A DNA stretch of 64,000 nucleotides from Gnetum montanum (Eukaryota > Streptophyta > Gnetopsida > Gnetales > Gnetaceae): contig MNCI01004027.1 of NCBI GenBank assembly GCA_015680685.1, forward strand, positions 121,395 through 185,394. The letters are read 5' to 3'. The notes beneath the pieces were generated by a model that saw only the letters and a list, made by a program, of their open reading frames with translations, searched no databases and had not been told where the DNA came from. Positions 22,500 through 34,098 of the stretch are shown in pieces (within the stretch, counting starts at the first letter, position 1; each line of letters opens with the position of its first letter). Made by a program: the position numbers and the translations under genes.

Positions 22500-24360
22500 T
22501 GAGCGAACCTGGCTAACCAAAACCTGGTTTGGAGAACTGGTCCAGTCTATCTAGCAAGGGTATAACGACACGAAGGAGCCACGTGACTTCCTCAAGCACA
22601 GGCTCAGGACCCTCAAGCGTCAGATCAAGGCCCTCGCCACGGCGGACAAGTACAACTTCAAGTGCGATCGGTTGCAGCTGCAATCCCAATTGTAGAACAT
22701 CTAGACCTAGCAGGAGCATGGTGCCGATTTGGCCCAAGAGGAACTCGCCCTCTTAGCTGAGCTGTAGACCCTACAACGCGAAGAGGAGGAATACTGGCAC
22801 CAACGGGCTCATGTCTCATGGCTCCAGGCCAACGACCACCACAAAAAATTGTTCTTTGCTGTGGAAAAGACATATCGTGGGACCCGCCATCAAATCCAAA
22901 GGATGCTACACAGCCTAAGTTAAGGGGAACAACCCCCCTCAATAGCCGACCCTGATAAACTACTACAATACTGGCAACAGATGTGGCACTAGCAACCCAC
23001 GGATCCCATATCAGTCACTATCCCACAGATCCTCACCACTGTCGATAACTAGCGCCTCATGCAACCCTTCTCACGTGCCAAACTCCAGACCATGTTGCAG
23101 GCCATGCTAGCAAATAAAGCCCTAGGGCCAGATGGATGGCCCATCGAATTTTTTCACAAGTTTGAGGACTCACTCAGCCCTAATATGCTAGACACGTTCA
23201 ACTGTATGCTTGCATGGAAACAAGTATGTAAGGAAATCAACTATTCCAGGGTAGTCCTGCTTCCCAAGATGGTTAATCCCACATCCCTTGGGCAATTATG
23301 TTCCATTGGCATTTGTAACTCACTCCTACAGCTCTTCTCACGAATGGTGGTTGCTAGGATGAGGCCCCTCATGCCACACCTGGTGGGACAAAACCAGGCT
23401 GCGTTTGTCAAAGGCCGTTACATACAGGATCAGGTGCTACTCCTGTAGGAAGTCCAGCACTCCCTCAAAGTAGCCAGATTCCCTAGGCTTTGCATTAAAT
23501 TGGACATCACTAAAGCCTACGACTCCATTAGCTGGGCGGCTCTGAGGAATGTGCTACAGGAAAAAGGGTTCACTAATTCATTTGTTGATTTGTGCCTTCA
23601 AATACAGAAGGGAGGAAGATACTTGCTAGATATCGGTGGCCATCATTGGGGGTTCCACAGGATCGGCCGCAGGCTTAGGCAGGGGGACCCCCTCTCCCTG
23701 CTCCTCTTCCTCTTGGTGATGGATCTCATGCAAACATATTGCGCCAAGGAGGGCGTCCAGGGTTTGGACATCCACGATGTCCGTTGCCTAACTACCCACT
23801 ATGCGGATGACACAATGGTATTTACTTGCGTCGCCATTCCGCCAGCCCAGGCACTTATGAGGCCGTTGGATAGGATGAAGCGAGAAGTGGGGTTGACTCC
23901 CAACCCTGGGAAATTCGTGCTCTACCTCATTCATACCCGCCCCGTGGTCAGCAACAAGGTCGTTCAGATACTGGGGATTCTGCTAGGGGCAGTGGAGGAC
24001 ACGTACCTGGGCATCCCCATGCATAACTGGCATCGACAATGAACCTAGAAAATGCTAATAATGAACCTCCAAAAATGCATGAAGCACTAGGCAAATAGGT
24101 TTTTTTCCCGAAAAGGGAAAATTGTGTTGGCGGAGACGGTGTTGGCTGCCACGACGAGATTCATGGCATCCATGGCCACCCCTCCTTCCGGAGTTATGCA
24201 GAAAATTGACTCAATCATTTGGGATTTTGTATGGTTGGGGGGCAAGGGCAGGTCGAAAATGCATTTGGTGTCTTGGGACATGACGGCGCACCCCCGGCTG
24301 GCGGGGGGTGTGGGCATTCTACCATTTGTAGTGGAAGCTGCAATGGACAGGCAGAGACTC
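22500..24360 (+). pseudogene. LINE reverse transcriptase domain
   Basis: Recognisable blocks are ALGPDGWPIEFFHKF near 23120; VGQNQAAFVKGRYIQDQVLLL ending at a TAG near 23447; LDITKAYDSISW (catalytic Asp block, about 23500); LRQGDPLSLLLFLLVMDLM (about 23670); and HYADDTMVF with the YADD catalytic box at 23800-23811. The C-terminal region to about 24360 follows in other frames. Non-LTR plant L1 type. Broken by stops at 23447, 24040 and elsewhere. Confidence 0.9.
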
Positions 24361-24519
24361 CTGCGTTGATTTTCTCCAACGGCAGACGACTCACCCCGAT
24401 GGGTGCAGATTCTGTTGCGAAAATACCGTCCCTAGGTGGCGGCCAAGACGAATTCCTTGGTGTGGCACCAACTGTGCACGCACGTAAGCACACTCACGAA
24501 TGCAACTGAGGTCACCCTA

Positions 24520-24990
24520 CACCCCTAGCTGCTGCTCCAACGTCAATTCCTGATAGACCCCCGATGGATGCACCTCTGGAAAGGCGTCTTACCTGAAAAA
24601 ATCATGACCTTCGAGTGGCTCATCATGCATCAGGTGCTTCCTGTTCGTGAGCGGCTAAGAGCACGTGGCATGGTCATCGATACCACCTGCCCATTGTGCA
24701 ATCAATGCACAGAGACGCTCCAACACTTTACGCATGGTTGCCACGTGGTCAGGCACTTATGGCATGTGGTCGACCTCCTCCCACTCGACTACTCGGGAAA
24801 CTCGTCGACGTTGGTGGTGCTGTGGACCCTCTGGGGTGCCAGAAATGATCGAGTCTTTAAAGGAACAGATCTGCCCCCACCTGCTGCCCTGGCCTATCAA
24901 TTTCGCAGACTCTGGGGGGAAATAACGGAGGTCATGGGTACGAGCGCTTTCCTTGAGCCACCTGCTACTGAATTCCAATAGTAACCAGAG
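24520..24990 (+). pseudogene. LINE zf-RVT (RT zinc-binding) domain
   Basis: The frame 24568-24981 starts with WKGVLPEKIMTFEWLIMHQ and contains CPLCNQCTETLQHFTHGC (Cys pair, Glu-Thr, His, Cys), the signature of the zf-RVT family (PF13966) that follows RT in plant L1 elements, then LWTLWGARNDRVF. It presumably binds nucleic acid. The frame ends at a TAG at 24979-24981. Confidence 0.85.
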
Positions 24991-24992
24991 CT

Positions 24993-26100
24993 GTGGCGCT
25001 GGATCGTGTGGATGGGATGGACCACAGTGGTGCAGCGCATCGTGGCCGACCTAGAGCTAGATGTTTAGCCATTTTATATAAACTGGAGAGGGGAGATCGC
25101 CATGTTCAGGGGATGCCAGATTTTGGTAACCGTCGAGACTCTGGCCGTGGTGATTGGTGCACCCACCACGGGGGATCGGATCCCCTCGGTCGCGGGGTCC
25201 CAAGTCGTAGCGGCCGATTTCTTCCGTGGCCCCATTCCCTGGACAGCCAGTGGACACATTCGGGGGATGGCCGTCCCGACTGAGTGGCACACTGCGGTGG
25301 TGCTGGTGGAGCATTGTTTCATCCAGTCGGGCTCGCACCACAAGCTCAATGGGGTACATTTTATGTTCCTCTAGAGAATGTGCGCCAAGACTTCCGTCAA
25401 CCTCCTACACTTCCTCTGGGTGTCCTTATAATTGCGGCACCCTGGTAGACACCCTAGGATAATCCATGTCCTCTAGCAAGCTGGCACCCCGATCCCAATA
25501 CTTCGACCGCAGTGTCAACTGGCACAGGTGTACCAACAGCGGCGGTAACGGTCTGGTTCCCAGGCAGGGAGCACCGTGGTCTCTGGCTCGATCATGCCCT
25601 CCAGGGATCCACAAGAGACCAAAGATGCACAGGACAGGCTGCGATAGCCCCGCGAAGTGACGCGTTGACTGCAAACGATGGGCCCAACGACAGCATTGGG
25701 GGGATCTTCTAGACATTCCGCCGCTCCCCCCGCAATCATATAGCCAGACGCTGCTCTGGATCGAAAACGTTATAAGGGATCACATGACAGGCATTGCCCA
25801 GTTAATCAAGGAAAACCGAAGGCGCCTGGTGGCTAGCCCGGGGGAGCCAATTCCGGGACTGCAAACCTCTGAAGAAAGTCGAGGCTCTAACGCCCCCCCA
25901 ACCACTAAAGTGGGGTGGGGTGGTGGCCTGGGACTGCCCAGGTCGATCTGACGCTCTAGGTGAGGGACTGGGTGTGGGGCATGCGGGCCACCGGCAGTGA
26001 TGCCCGCGGTAGTTGTGGTCCGTGGGGGATCTGGGGTTGGGGCCCCGGCGGTGATGCCTGCGGCAATTGTGGTCGGGGGGATCTAGGGTTGGGGCCCGCG
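24993..26100 (+). other. LINE 3' region, coding-like but unrecognised
   Basis: After zf-RVT the same strand reads PELWRWIVWMGWTTVV, then a TAG, then an open frame 25102-25374 (starts MFRGCQILVTVETLAVVIGA). Further open stretches with TAG stops follow, then a GGT/GGC-rich tail (about 25960-26120: CGGCAGTGATGCC / CGGCGGTGATGCC-type repeats). Some plant LINEs carry RNase H here, but I see no RNase H catalytic pattern. Function unknown. Confidence 0.4.
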
Positions 26101-26457
26101 GTCGGTGTGGGGCCAGCAGCTCTGGCCTATGCTGTACTGATGTATAGCCTTCTTTTTGGGAATACAATTAGCTTGATTTTTTTCCAAAAAATGAAAAAAC
26201 AAAAAGTTATTTTCAGGCAAATGCAGTAAATGTAATCACATTACTTTGTCTAATAAGCAATTTAGATATTATTCTGTTACATGAAAATTACTAACGTATT
26301 TCATATATCCAGGTTCGGAATTATACAGGGACTTTCGATCTTTGTAACTTCGTAAATATTTTTTGTTATTTTAATAAAATTTTCAAAATATTTATGCACC
26401 AAATATAAAAAATCATACTTCAAAAAATCGTAAAACAGATGCTTTAGATATAACTGC

Positions 26458-26679
26458 ATGAATTTATATGCTGTTATTATGGTATCATTTTATTGTCTTT
26501 ACCGTGGCTCCTGTGATTTCTTTCTTAAATGGATAGCAGGGTTGCTGCTCGGTTTTGGGGTCATCGTCGTGATCGCGACGGTATACAGGTTGCCATGTAG
26601 GAGAAAGCCCAATAACGTTAAAGAGGAGAAAGAAAGTATGTCTTTATTAAAAGTCATTAAAATATTATATTTTAATTAA
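26458..26679 (+). pseudogene. Membrane-helix exon-like segment, array unit 3
   Basis: The best preserved copy. The frame includes FFLKWIAGLLLGFGVIVVIA, one strong hydrophobic helix, then TVYRLPCRRKPNN, a basic stop-transfer-like stretch as seen after the single TM helix of plant receptor-like proteins. GTATGT at 26636-26641 could be a 5' splice site (GAAA|GTATGT). The local sequence is GC-richer than the rest of the unit (CATCGTCGTGATCGCGACGG), suggesting former coding constraint. I do not recognise the parent gene; derivation from a receptor-like kinase TM exon is only a guess. A chance ORF is less likely because all units keep the segment. Confidence 0.4.
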
Positions 26680-28351
26680 AAGCCATTAAAATATTCAATT
26701 CAAACTTTTATAGTTATCGTCATTTTGTAATTTATAATTTTATTAGTTGATCTGGATGTGAAATCCCGGAATAAAAAAAGCATATGCTATAATGTTCATA
26801 CTAGTGCTTCCTTTTGCGATGAGATTGTCCTAGTGTGCTAAAAAAATTTACTCAAGGCATTAAAACATAATGTTTTTTAAATGTAGTGTCTGTTGAGTAT
26901 GATGCAAAATATATATATTTTAAATTTTATTAAAATTAATGCATTACATAATTTTTATATTATACTGTTTATTTAATTAAAAAATTAAATATAGCAATTT
27001 TTACATAGTAAGAATGGAAAAAGCTGAAACGTTGGTTGTTGTTGGAAGGGTATATTAGTATTTTAAATTTTATTAAAATTAATGCATTACATAATTTTTA
27101 TATTATACTGTTTATTTAATTAAAAAATTAAATATAGCAATTTTTACATATATAGATAGTAAGAATGGAAAAAGCTGAAACGTTGGTTGTTGTTGGAAGG
27201 GTATATTAGTGTTAGGGACTATTTATTTTAATTATAGGTTGCTCCTGAAAGGCTGTGTTACGGTTGTAGGTGGATTATGTTATGTTTTTGTGAATTTTTA
27301 TTGTTAACTTAGCTATTTATAAACTTTTGGAGATTTTTCTGTGATATGCTTCACCATGAAATTGAAATTATGCCAAACACTTTAAGATTGGTTTTATAAT
27401 GAGTTTGTTTTTATAATGTTTATGGATTATCCATTATTTTAAAACAATAAGGATAAGGTACTTTAAATTAAAAATAAGCATGTGGAAGCACGCTAGGTAA
27501 AATGAATAATATTTAATAATAAAAAATACATTTTTCCATTAAAGATATACAATAATAAAATTTTAAATTACAAAATGATGCTAAATTATGGAATGATGGA
27601 TAACTATGAAAGTTTAAATTAGTTATTAAAATAAATATTTTTTAAAAAGGACATACTTCCATATTAGTTATTATTCCAGGAATGGCTAATAATTATCAAT
27701 TTTTTAAATTTAAATACATACGATTTATCAATGCATACGATTTAAACACATGTTCACCAAGGTTATTAATTTTTTTAATTTAAATACATACGATTTTGAA
27801 CATTGTTAAACTAATCTTTTAGTGATTTTAAATATTGTTATTAATAACAAAAGGTTATCTTCATAAATCGATAAGCTGTTAAGTAAAATCATTGTCTATT
27901 ACTTTCATAAAACTTACCTAATGTAATTTCTTTTGTAACCTATTACTTTCATAAAACTTACATAATGTAATTTCTTTTCTTCAAGTTACAATAATAGCTA
28001 ATAGCCATGTATAAATACACATGTTGAATCACTTTGAAAATTGTTACTTTTGTTTTTTTAAAATACCCGGATAAAGCTTTGTGTTATGTTCACTGGTATG
28101 TTAGTAAGAGGGATTTTTGTTACAGTAATATATTAGTGATTTCAAATATTGTTATTAATAACCAAAAGTTATTTTCATAAAAGGCAAATGCATTAAACAA
28201 CACTTTAGTGTAATCAACGTACTTTGTCTATTACCTTGTAAAATTACTAAGAAGGATTTTCGATATAATTAGTAGTTTTAATAATAATTAGTAAGTTGTT
28301 TCATATATCTTCAAGTAAGCTTCTAAATTATATAAGAGTTTTCTAAATAAA

Positions 28352-28504
28352 TATTTTTCTTATTTTAATAAAATTATTAAAATATCTATTCATTATATAT
28401 AAAAACCATACTTTGAAAAATCCCTCGTATTTTTCTTATTTTAATAAAATTATTAAAATATCTATTCATTATATATAAAAAACCATACGTCGAAAAATCC
28501 CTCG
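28352..28504. repeat. 76 bp tandem duplication at the array edge
   Basis: Units 28352-28427 and 28428-28504 are near-identical and contain the unit-start motif of the 2 kb array followed by AAAAATCCCTCG. They mark the broken right end of the array. Confidence 0.85.
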
Positions 28505-28789
28505 GGACGAAGTAATCCCACAATCCAATTTGATTAGGGAATCACCGTTGACATGTTCCCAAAATCATATTTACAAGGCACGGAGGCATATCCCAGGTGA
28601 CCATGTTGTCATACTACCATGGGTAACCGTGTTATCAATGCATCCTCACGTTGACCATGCCGTCGGTTCCACATTTTATTATTATACAAACCTTATTTTT
28701 AAAACAAACCATAAATATTTTGGCACAACCATTTCTCACATAATGGAGTAATCAACGTATATTCAATCATCTGTTTTTTCTAAGCTATA

Positions 28790-31060
28790 TATATTGACTT
28801 TTTACATATCTTAATCTGTTTTAGAGGGTTGAAAATCTTGAAAATTATAAACATAAAAGTACATTGTAAAAATTCATTATACTTAAAAAATCATGTATAT
28901 ATATATATAATATAATATGTAAAATTAAATTTTCAACAACTCATCTTTAATAAAATATAGTGATTTTATAATTGATTAAAAAAATTTTGAACATGCAATA
29001 GAATTTTGTAAGTAAAATAATATATTTTAAATAAAGTATATTTTCGTAACCTTGCAATAAAATAAAAAGTTACTATGATGTTGAATATTTAACTAAGATA
29101 AAAGAATAAGGTAATTTAATATATTTACATACAAATAAAATAAAATAAATATAATAGGTAAACAAATTAAGTAAATGATGTATAACTATTTAAAAACTAT
29201 CATTTGCTTTTTGGTTTTTGACATTTAGTTTTTTAAATTTATAAAATTACAAAATATCATATAATACCTACAAATTTAAAACATTTATTTATATTACAAT
29301 TATAAAAAATGTATATTGAATCTTTATATATATATATATACCATTAATATTACAATACTTTTTTATTAACTCAAAAAAATACTTGTAATTCGATAGTTTA
29401 CAACTAAAACAATAAAGTTTTTAAAAGTATGGTTTTAAATATGGAAAAATGATAAGTATTCTACCTTAGTCATATGAAATTAACTATTATTTAATATTTA
29501 TTTAACATTAAATCATTATGAAAAATTATGATAAGTTTAAGTCAGTTTTTAGCATAGGTGTTTATGATACTATAAAAATTAGAAAATATCATATAGTAAC
29601 TAAAAATTTAAAATATTTATTTATATCATAATATATTAAAAATTGTATATTAAACCTATATATATATACACATAAACACACACCATTAGTATTACAATAC
29701 TTGTTTATTAACTTACAAAATACTAAAAATTGTATGGCTTACTGTTTTGAAGGGATGCTTTTAAATATGGTAAAAATCTAGTTCTTAATCATATAAAATG
29801 AACTATTATTTAATATTTATTGAAAATTAAAACATCACAATAAATTAGAATAAATGTAAGTCACAAATTTATAGTTAAGGTCTCTATTATAATATTTTAT
29901 AATATTGTAAATTTGTAGGTGTAACTTTTTAGCATTCTTATGATTTTGTAAGAATTTTATGACTATTGTTGATTCTTGTTGTATTAATTCAGCAAAAGAG
30001 TTTACATATGAATGAAATTTTATTCTAATCTATAAAGCACAATCCTGACTATTGTTGATTCTTGTTGTATTAATTCAGCAAAAGAGTTTACATATGAATG
30101 AAATTTTATTGTAATCTATAAAGCACAATCCTTTAGAAATTTAAGATTTTGAGTGTGTATTAATCTTTTTAATAAAACAGATTTGTTCCCATCAATTTTA
30201 TGATTAGTTATATTGTGAGAGATGTCCTAGAGTGGTGGTTCTTTTGGGCTCTCCTCATGGTTCGAGGGCCATGGAACACTTTGAGGCACCCTTGGGTGAC
30301 TCTCAAGTGTTAGAAAACCCACCCCGACTTACGACGATCATAGATATGTAGGCACCTAAGACTGAATAGTTTTGGTGTGGTACCAAGCCACACCTTGTAC
30401 TACATCATGAGGGATTTGGGGGTGAGGCACCTTCCCTTGTAGGTTGTGTGTGTGCTTGTTTGCATGGTCCTTGTTTTGGAGTTGATTACCCTCCGTGAGG
30501 TGCATTCCCATATATGTTAAGAAACTGTGATTCTGTCTGCACTCATGAGTTGCTGGCTCGTTGGAGACATATTCCCCACTTCTGCCCAGATCCATGGGAT
30601 CTTAGGGAATTCCTTAGGGTGACGGACAACGTTGGGGCAACGTTGTTACATATATACTTATTTTAGACATGGCTTTAAGATTCATAAGAAGAGGTGACAA
30701 TTGCTTACCATACATCTCTTTATGGATATTTATATCAAAGCATTATAAAAATTTAAGCATTTTTAATGTTATACATGTGAATGCTGGAAGCTTTTTATTT
30801 TTAAAAGATAGCCATGTGTTCAATTAATTCAGACCTGCAATTCAAATTTAACATACCTTAATGTATCTTCATTTTAGCACGCCTTTGAAAAAAGCTACTA
30901 AAAAATGTTCATTATAACTAGCGTTTAAACACAACACACTGAAATATGTTGTGTTCTTAACAACAAGATATCTGTTTTTAATTGCGATGTATCCATAAAA
31001 ACACAAATCATAAAAATGACACTAATAAGTTTTGCCATGGTTTTTAAAATTAAGTTCATA
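28790..31060 (+). repeat. Segmental duplication, left copy
   Basis: Collinear with 50990-52860 over several blocks: GGTTGAAAATCTTGAAAATTAT / AAGCTTGAAAATTTTGAAAATTAT; ATAATTGATTA-AAAAATT--AACATGCAAT; TATTTAACTA-GATAAA...AATAAGGT; ACTATCATTTG-TTTT; and ATATCATAATATAT-AA..TGTATATT. Heavily diverged. Neither copy encodes anything I recognise. Confidence 0.6.
30200..30645. other. GC-normal island of unknown origin
   Basis: About 445 bp of ordinary base composition inside very AT-rich DNA, with sharp edges: it starts near GAGAGATGTCCTAGAG and ends near GGCAACGTTGTTACATA. The longest frame (30356-30595, minus) is unrecognised. It could be a piece of another mobile element; no inverted or direct terminal repeats were found. 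Confidence 0.4.
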
Positions 31061-33071
31061 ACACAATTCAGCTCATAACAATAACAAGTTCTACATATAT
31101 AATAATTTTAAAATAACAAAATAGAAAATACTTATTACGACATTTTGAAATACGGCAATAGTAACAAGAAATTTTTTATATAATGACTATGGTAAGAATT
31201 GAAAAATATTGATAATGCTTAAATGATTATATCTTAAATGGTGTGTATGTAATTTTTTATTTATCTGAGATTTTGTTAATCTTAAATCTTAAATGAACCT
31301 TGTTTTAAATGTTTATGATAACCAAGATTTATGGTTTTCGAACAATCAAGGCTTTTCTTAGCAAAAATATTAACATTAAATACAAAGAATAGGTTTAATG
31401 TCAACTTTTCTATTTTTTTAAATGTACGATATGTTTGAAATTTTTGAAAGTCAATACAAAATTATAATAATGTTGGCAATCTATGTTCTAAAACATTTTC
31501 AAAAATTAAAATATAAGTAGATGCAAGAGTGTTGCAAAAAATTTTCGTATGTTACAATATACTTAAATAAAGTGTATAATACCATATATATATATATATA
31601 ATCACCTGATGCACATAGTGTAATTGTGAACTAAGCTTTTGATATAATCATAAATACTTGATTGTAAATTTATTAATAAAATAAACATAAATTTTTTTAA
31701 AAATGGAGAAGTAACATTTCGTGCATATAGCAAAGATAAAAAAGGTAATGGCTAGATGTGAAAAAACTTTAAAAATCATAATAAGTTTTCTTTGTTATAT
31801 GATGGAAAAGTAACATAGTATGTAAAAAATAACATGATATATTTATATTAAGTAAAGTTTAAACTTTGTATTAAATAAATTTCATATTATAAAAGATAAT
31901 ATTAAAAAACAATGATGTTAATATAGGATAACTTAACATATTTATATAAAAATAAAATAATTGTAACACATTATAAAATAAATAAAATATTTTCATGTAT
32001 AGTAAATTTCATAGCCTCCATAAATTTTAGCGTAAAGCTGTAATATCATTATTTATGCTATTATTATAATAGCTACTGAATCAAAACACATCCTATTCCT
32101 ATGACATTGGTTAGTATACAATAAAGTTAACATATTTATGTGTAAAAGCACATACATATTAAATAACACTTCTATATCATTTAGATATTAATCATGAGTA
32201 AATAAATGCAAATTTTTATATATTTAAAATTTAATATTCTAAATCTTAACTGTTATGCTTCTTTAAATAAGAAATATCAATATCACATAACAAAAATTTC
32301 ACATAATGCTAACATTGTAAACGAAAGATACCATGGTATGTTTTTTATAATAAAATGAAAAGAACCATTTAATGTAAAATAAAAAGGGAATATAATATAT
32401 TTTTTAAAAAATAAAATAAGTATTGTCTAGATATAAAATAAAAACTTAATGTTTTAACTTTGTATATTTTATAGTAAATAAAAATTAACATGTAACATAG
32501 TATTTTTTTAATAAAATAAAAAATAACATGATTTATTATGAATTCAAAAATTAATGTGTGGTATTTATGTAAAATATAAATATAATTTTATAAATATATA
32601 AGATAATGTCATATATTTCATTTCATTTAAAAAAATAAAATGTAGTATATTTTACTAAAATAAAAATATGATGTGATATATTTAAAAAATTAAAAAGTTA
32701 TCATGACAACATATATAAAATAAATTATAAAATAGTAATGTTGGATAAAAAATAACATCACATGTATATAAAAATAAATAAATAACAAAGTAACCTAAGC
32801 TAATATGTTAACCTTATAACCTTATTACGTGACATGTTATACTTTTGTAAAATAAAAATTGTTTTGTTATATTATCTATGAACCTACCATATAAATATTT
32901 ATCTACAATAAAATTACCACATAGTAATGAGTATTAAGTAACATAAGTTTAATTTAATTAATTTTGAATATGAAAATATATTTGTAAAAAATTATGAATT
33001 AGGAATGTAATTTTATAACTTTAATATAAAGTTAATATAACATATTTACCGAAACTACAAAATTCAATGTG

Positions 33072-33076
33072 ACCAT
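33072..33076. repeat. Target-site duplication ACCAT, left copy
   Basis: ACCAT directly left of the LTR; matches 49886-49890 right of the other LTR. A 5 bp duplication is typical of Ty3/Gypsy integrases. Confidence 0.9.
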
Positions 33077-33909
33077 TGATGAGCAGCGAGGTACCCCTAG
33101 GCTCAACCATATAAATACACGCAATCCGGTTGAACTTTGCAAACGGACTAATTGTGACACCTAGATAGTTACATGTTGATCGCTGTTCGCTGTCTTCCCA
33201 CCTAGACTAGTATTTGTTTTGTCACATATGGTTTAGTCCAGAGTGAGGTGTATGATGTGATTTTTAATTCTATACTTACTCCTAAAGATGATGAGAAATA
33301 ATCTGGATTAAACTAATAGACAATAGAAAATAAAATCTAAGCTAGCCTAAGTGCGATGAGCATCTATCCTTGATCATCCGTACACATCTTGGACTTTGTG
33401 TACTACTTATGAAGTTACCAAGCACACATTACTTGAGCACTACTAGATACGCTACTAGGTTACCAAGTAGTTACACTTAAATGTTTGTGATTAAGATGTA
33501 CCCATTTCGCATTAACAACAGAAACTGTAAATGACGATAAAGAAATATTAACTAAGAAAATAACAAATAATAATTAACAATTAAACAATTAAAAACTAAG
33601 TGAATGATACAATGATGGAGTAATCTTGATCTTTATTGTCAATTATGTACGTGTCCAAGTATGTCATACTCAAAAAAAGGTTCTATACAATTACAAACAT
33701 CACACTGCGGGCATGCAACTGAAAACTAACAAAAGGACTCTACCCTAAAGACTTACCAATTGACTCCCTTCCTGTGTGCCTAAATGCTATACTTATAGAC
33801 CTATATAGGAATCAAGATATCGTGTATTCAATATCATCATCTAGGCTACAATATCGTGTACCCAATCTCAAGGACCCGATATTGGGGCATGACAAACCAT
33901 GATTCATCA
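33077..33909 (-). repeat. 3' LTR of the outer element (833 bp)
   Basis: On + it reads TGATGAGCAGCGAGG at the left and GATTCATCA at the right, so the element's minus strand has TGATGAATC...CTCATCA ends. It has the U5 CTTGGTAACC repeats in reverse (near 33415-33475) and GATATCG-type palindromes in U3 (33815-33890). Adjacent at 33910-33918 is the purine tract (minus: ATAAGGGTA). Confidence 0.9.
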
Positions 33910-34098
33910 TACCCTTATGACTGAATAACAACTCGTCCTTAAGTCAAACAGTCAAAATGAGAACGAGTTCATTTGATTATACAATGGATATGTATGGGAT
34001 TATTGACTAACTATGAATTACTTCATGTCGTAGTGTGGAATTAAACAAAAAAAAATTAGGACACTAACACAAAATACAAAAGAAAAAATTGTTAGAAC

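Larger units (their letters stand above)
20119..26203 (+). mobile_element. L1-type LINE, near full length, degenerate
   Basis: A GC-rich block inserted into AT-rich array unit 2. Unit sequence stops at ATTAATAAC (about 20118) and resumes at AAAAAGTTATTTTCA (about 26200). The LINE proper probably begins near 20200-20220; 20119-20200 is unassigned AT-rich text. In order it has ORF1 with a DUF4283-like domain, apurinic endonuclease, reverse transcriptase, zf-RVT and an unrecognised 3' region, then an A-rich end (CCAAAAAATGAAAAAAC). This is the usual plant L1 order. Multiple stops, many of them TAG, show the copy is dead. No clean target-site duplication could be defined. Confidence 0.85.
15495..28504 (+). 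repeat. Tandem array of 1.9-2.0 kb units, interrupted by two insertions
   Basis: Unit starts are recognised by TGTTATTTTAATAAAATTTT-AAAATATCTATG-A-ATATAAAAAACCATACTT: 15495 (unit 1, 1880 bp), 17375 (unit 2), 26364 (unit 3, 1994 bp) and 28358 (stub of unit 4). Unit 2 spans 8989 bp but is about 2.0 kb once the LTR fragment (about 18300-19215) and the LINE region (about 20119-26203) are removed. In order, each unit carries a TM-coding segment, a GTATGT donor-like site, a TGGAGGTGGAGG segment, GGTAAGAATGGAAAA, a poorly conserved GTGTTAGTGTTAGGG region, and two related subrepeats built on GCTAATA-CCATGTATAAATGC and TTATTAATAACAAAA-GTTAT. Confidence 0.75.
28505..33071. other. AT-rich intergenic sequence; no gene recognised
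   Basis: Very AT-rich with TA microsatellites (28897, 29325, 31586). It holds the left copy of a segmental duplication (28790-31060), a perfect local duplication near 29975-30130 (GACTATTGTTGATTCTTGTT block twice) and a GC-normal island at 30200-30645. 31100-33071 is nearly pure low-complexity AT with no recognisable feature. Confidence 0.5.

Noticed and set aside
30200-30645. Interpretation of the island as a solo LTR
   Set aside because: No TG...CA ends with flanking 5 bp duplication, no TATA box and no similarity to the LTRs in the window.
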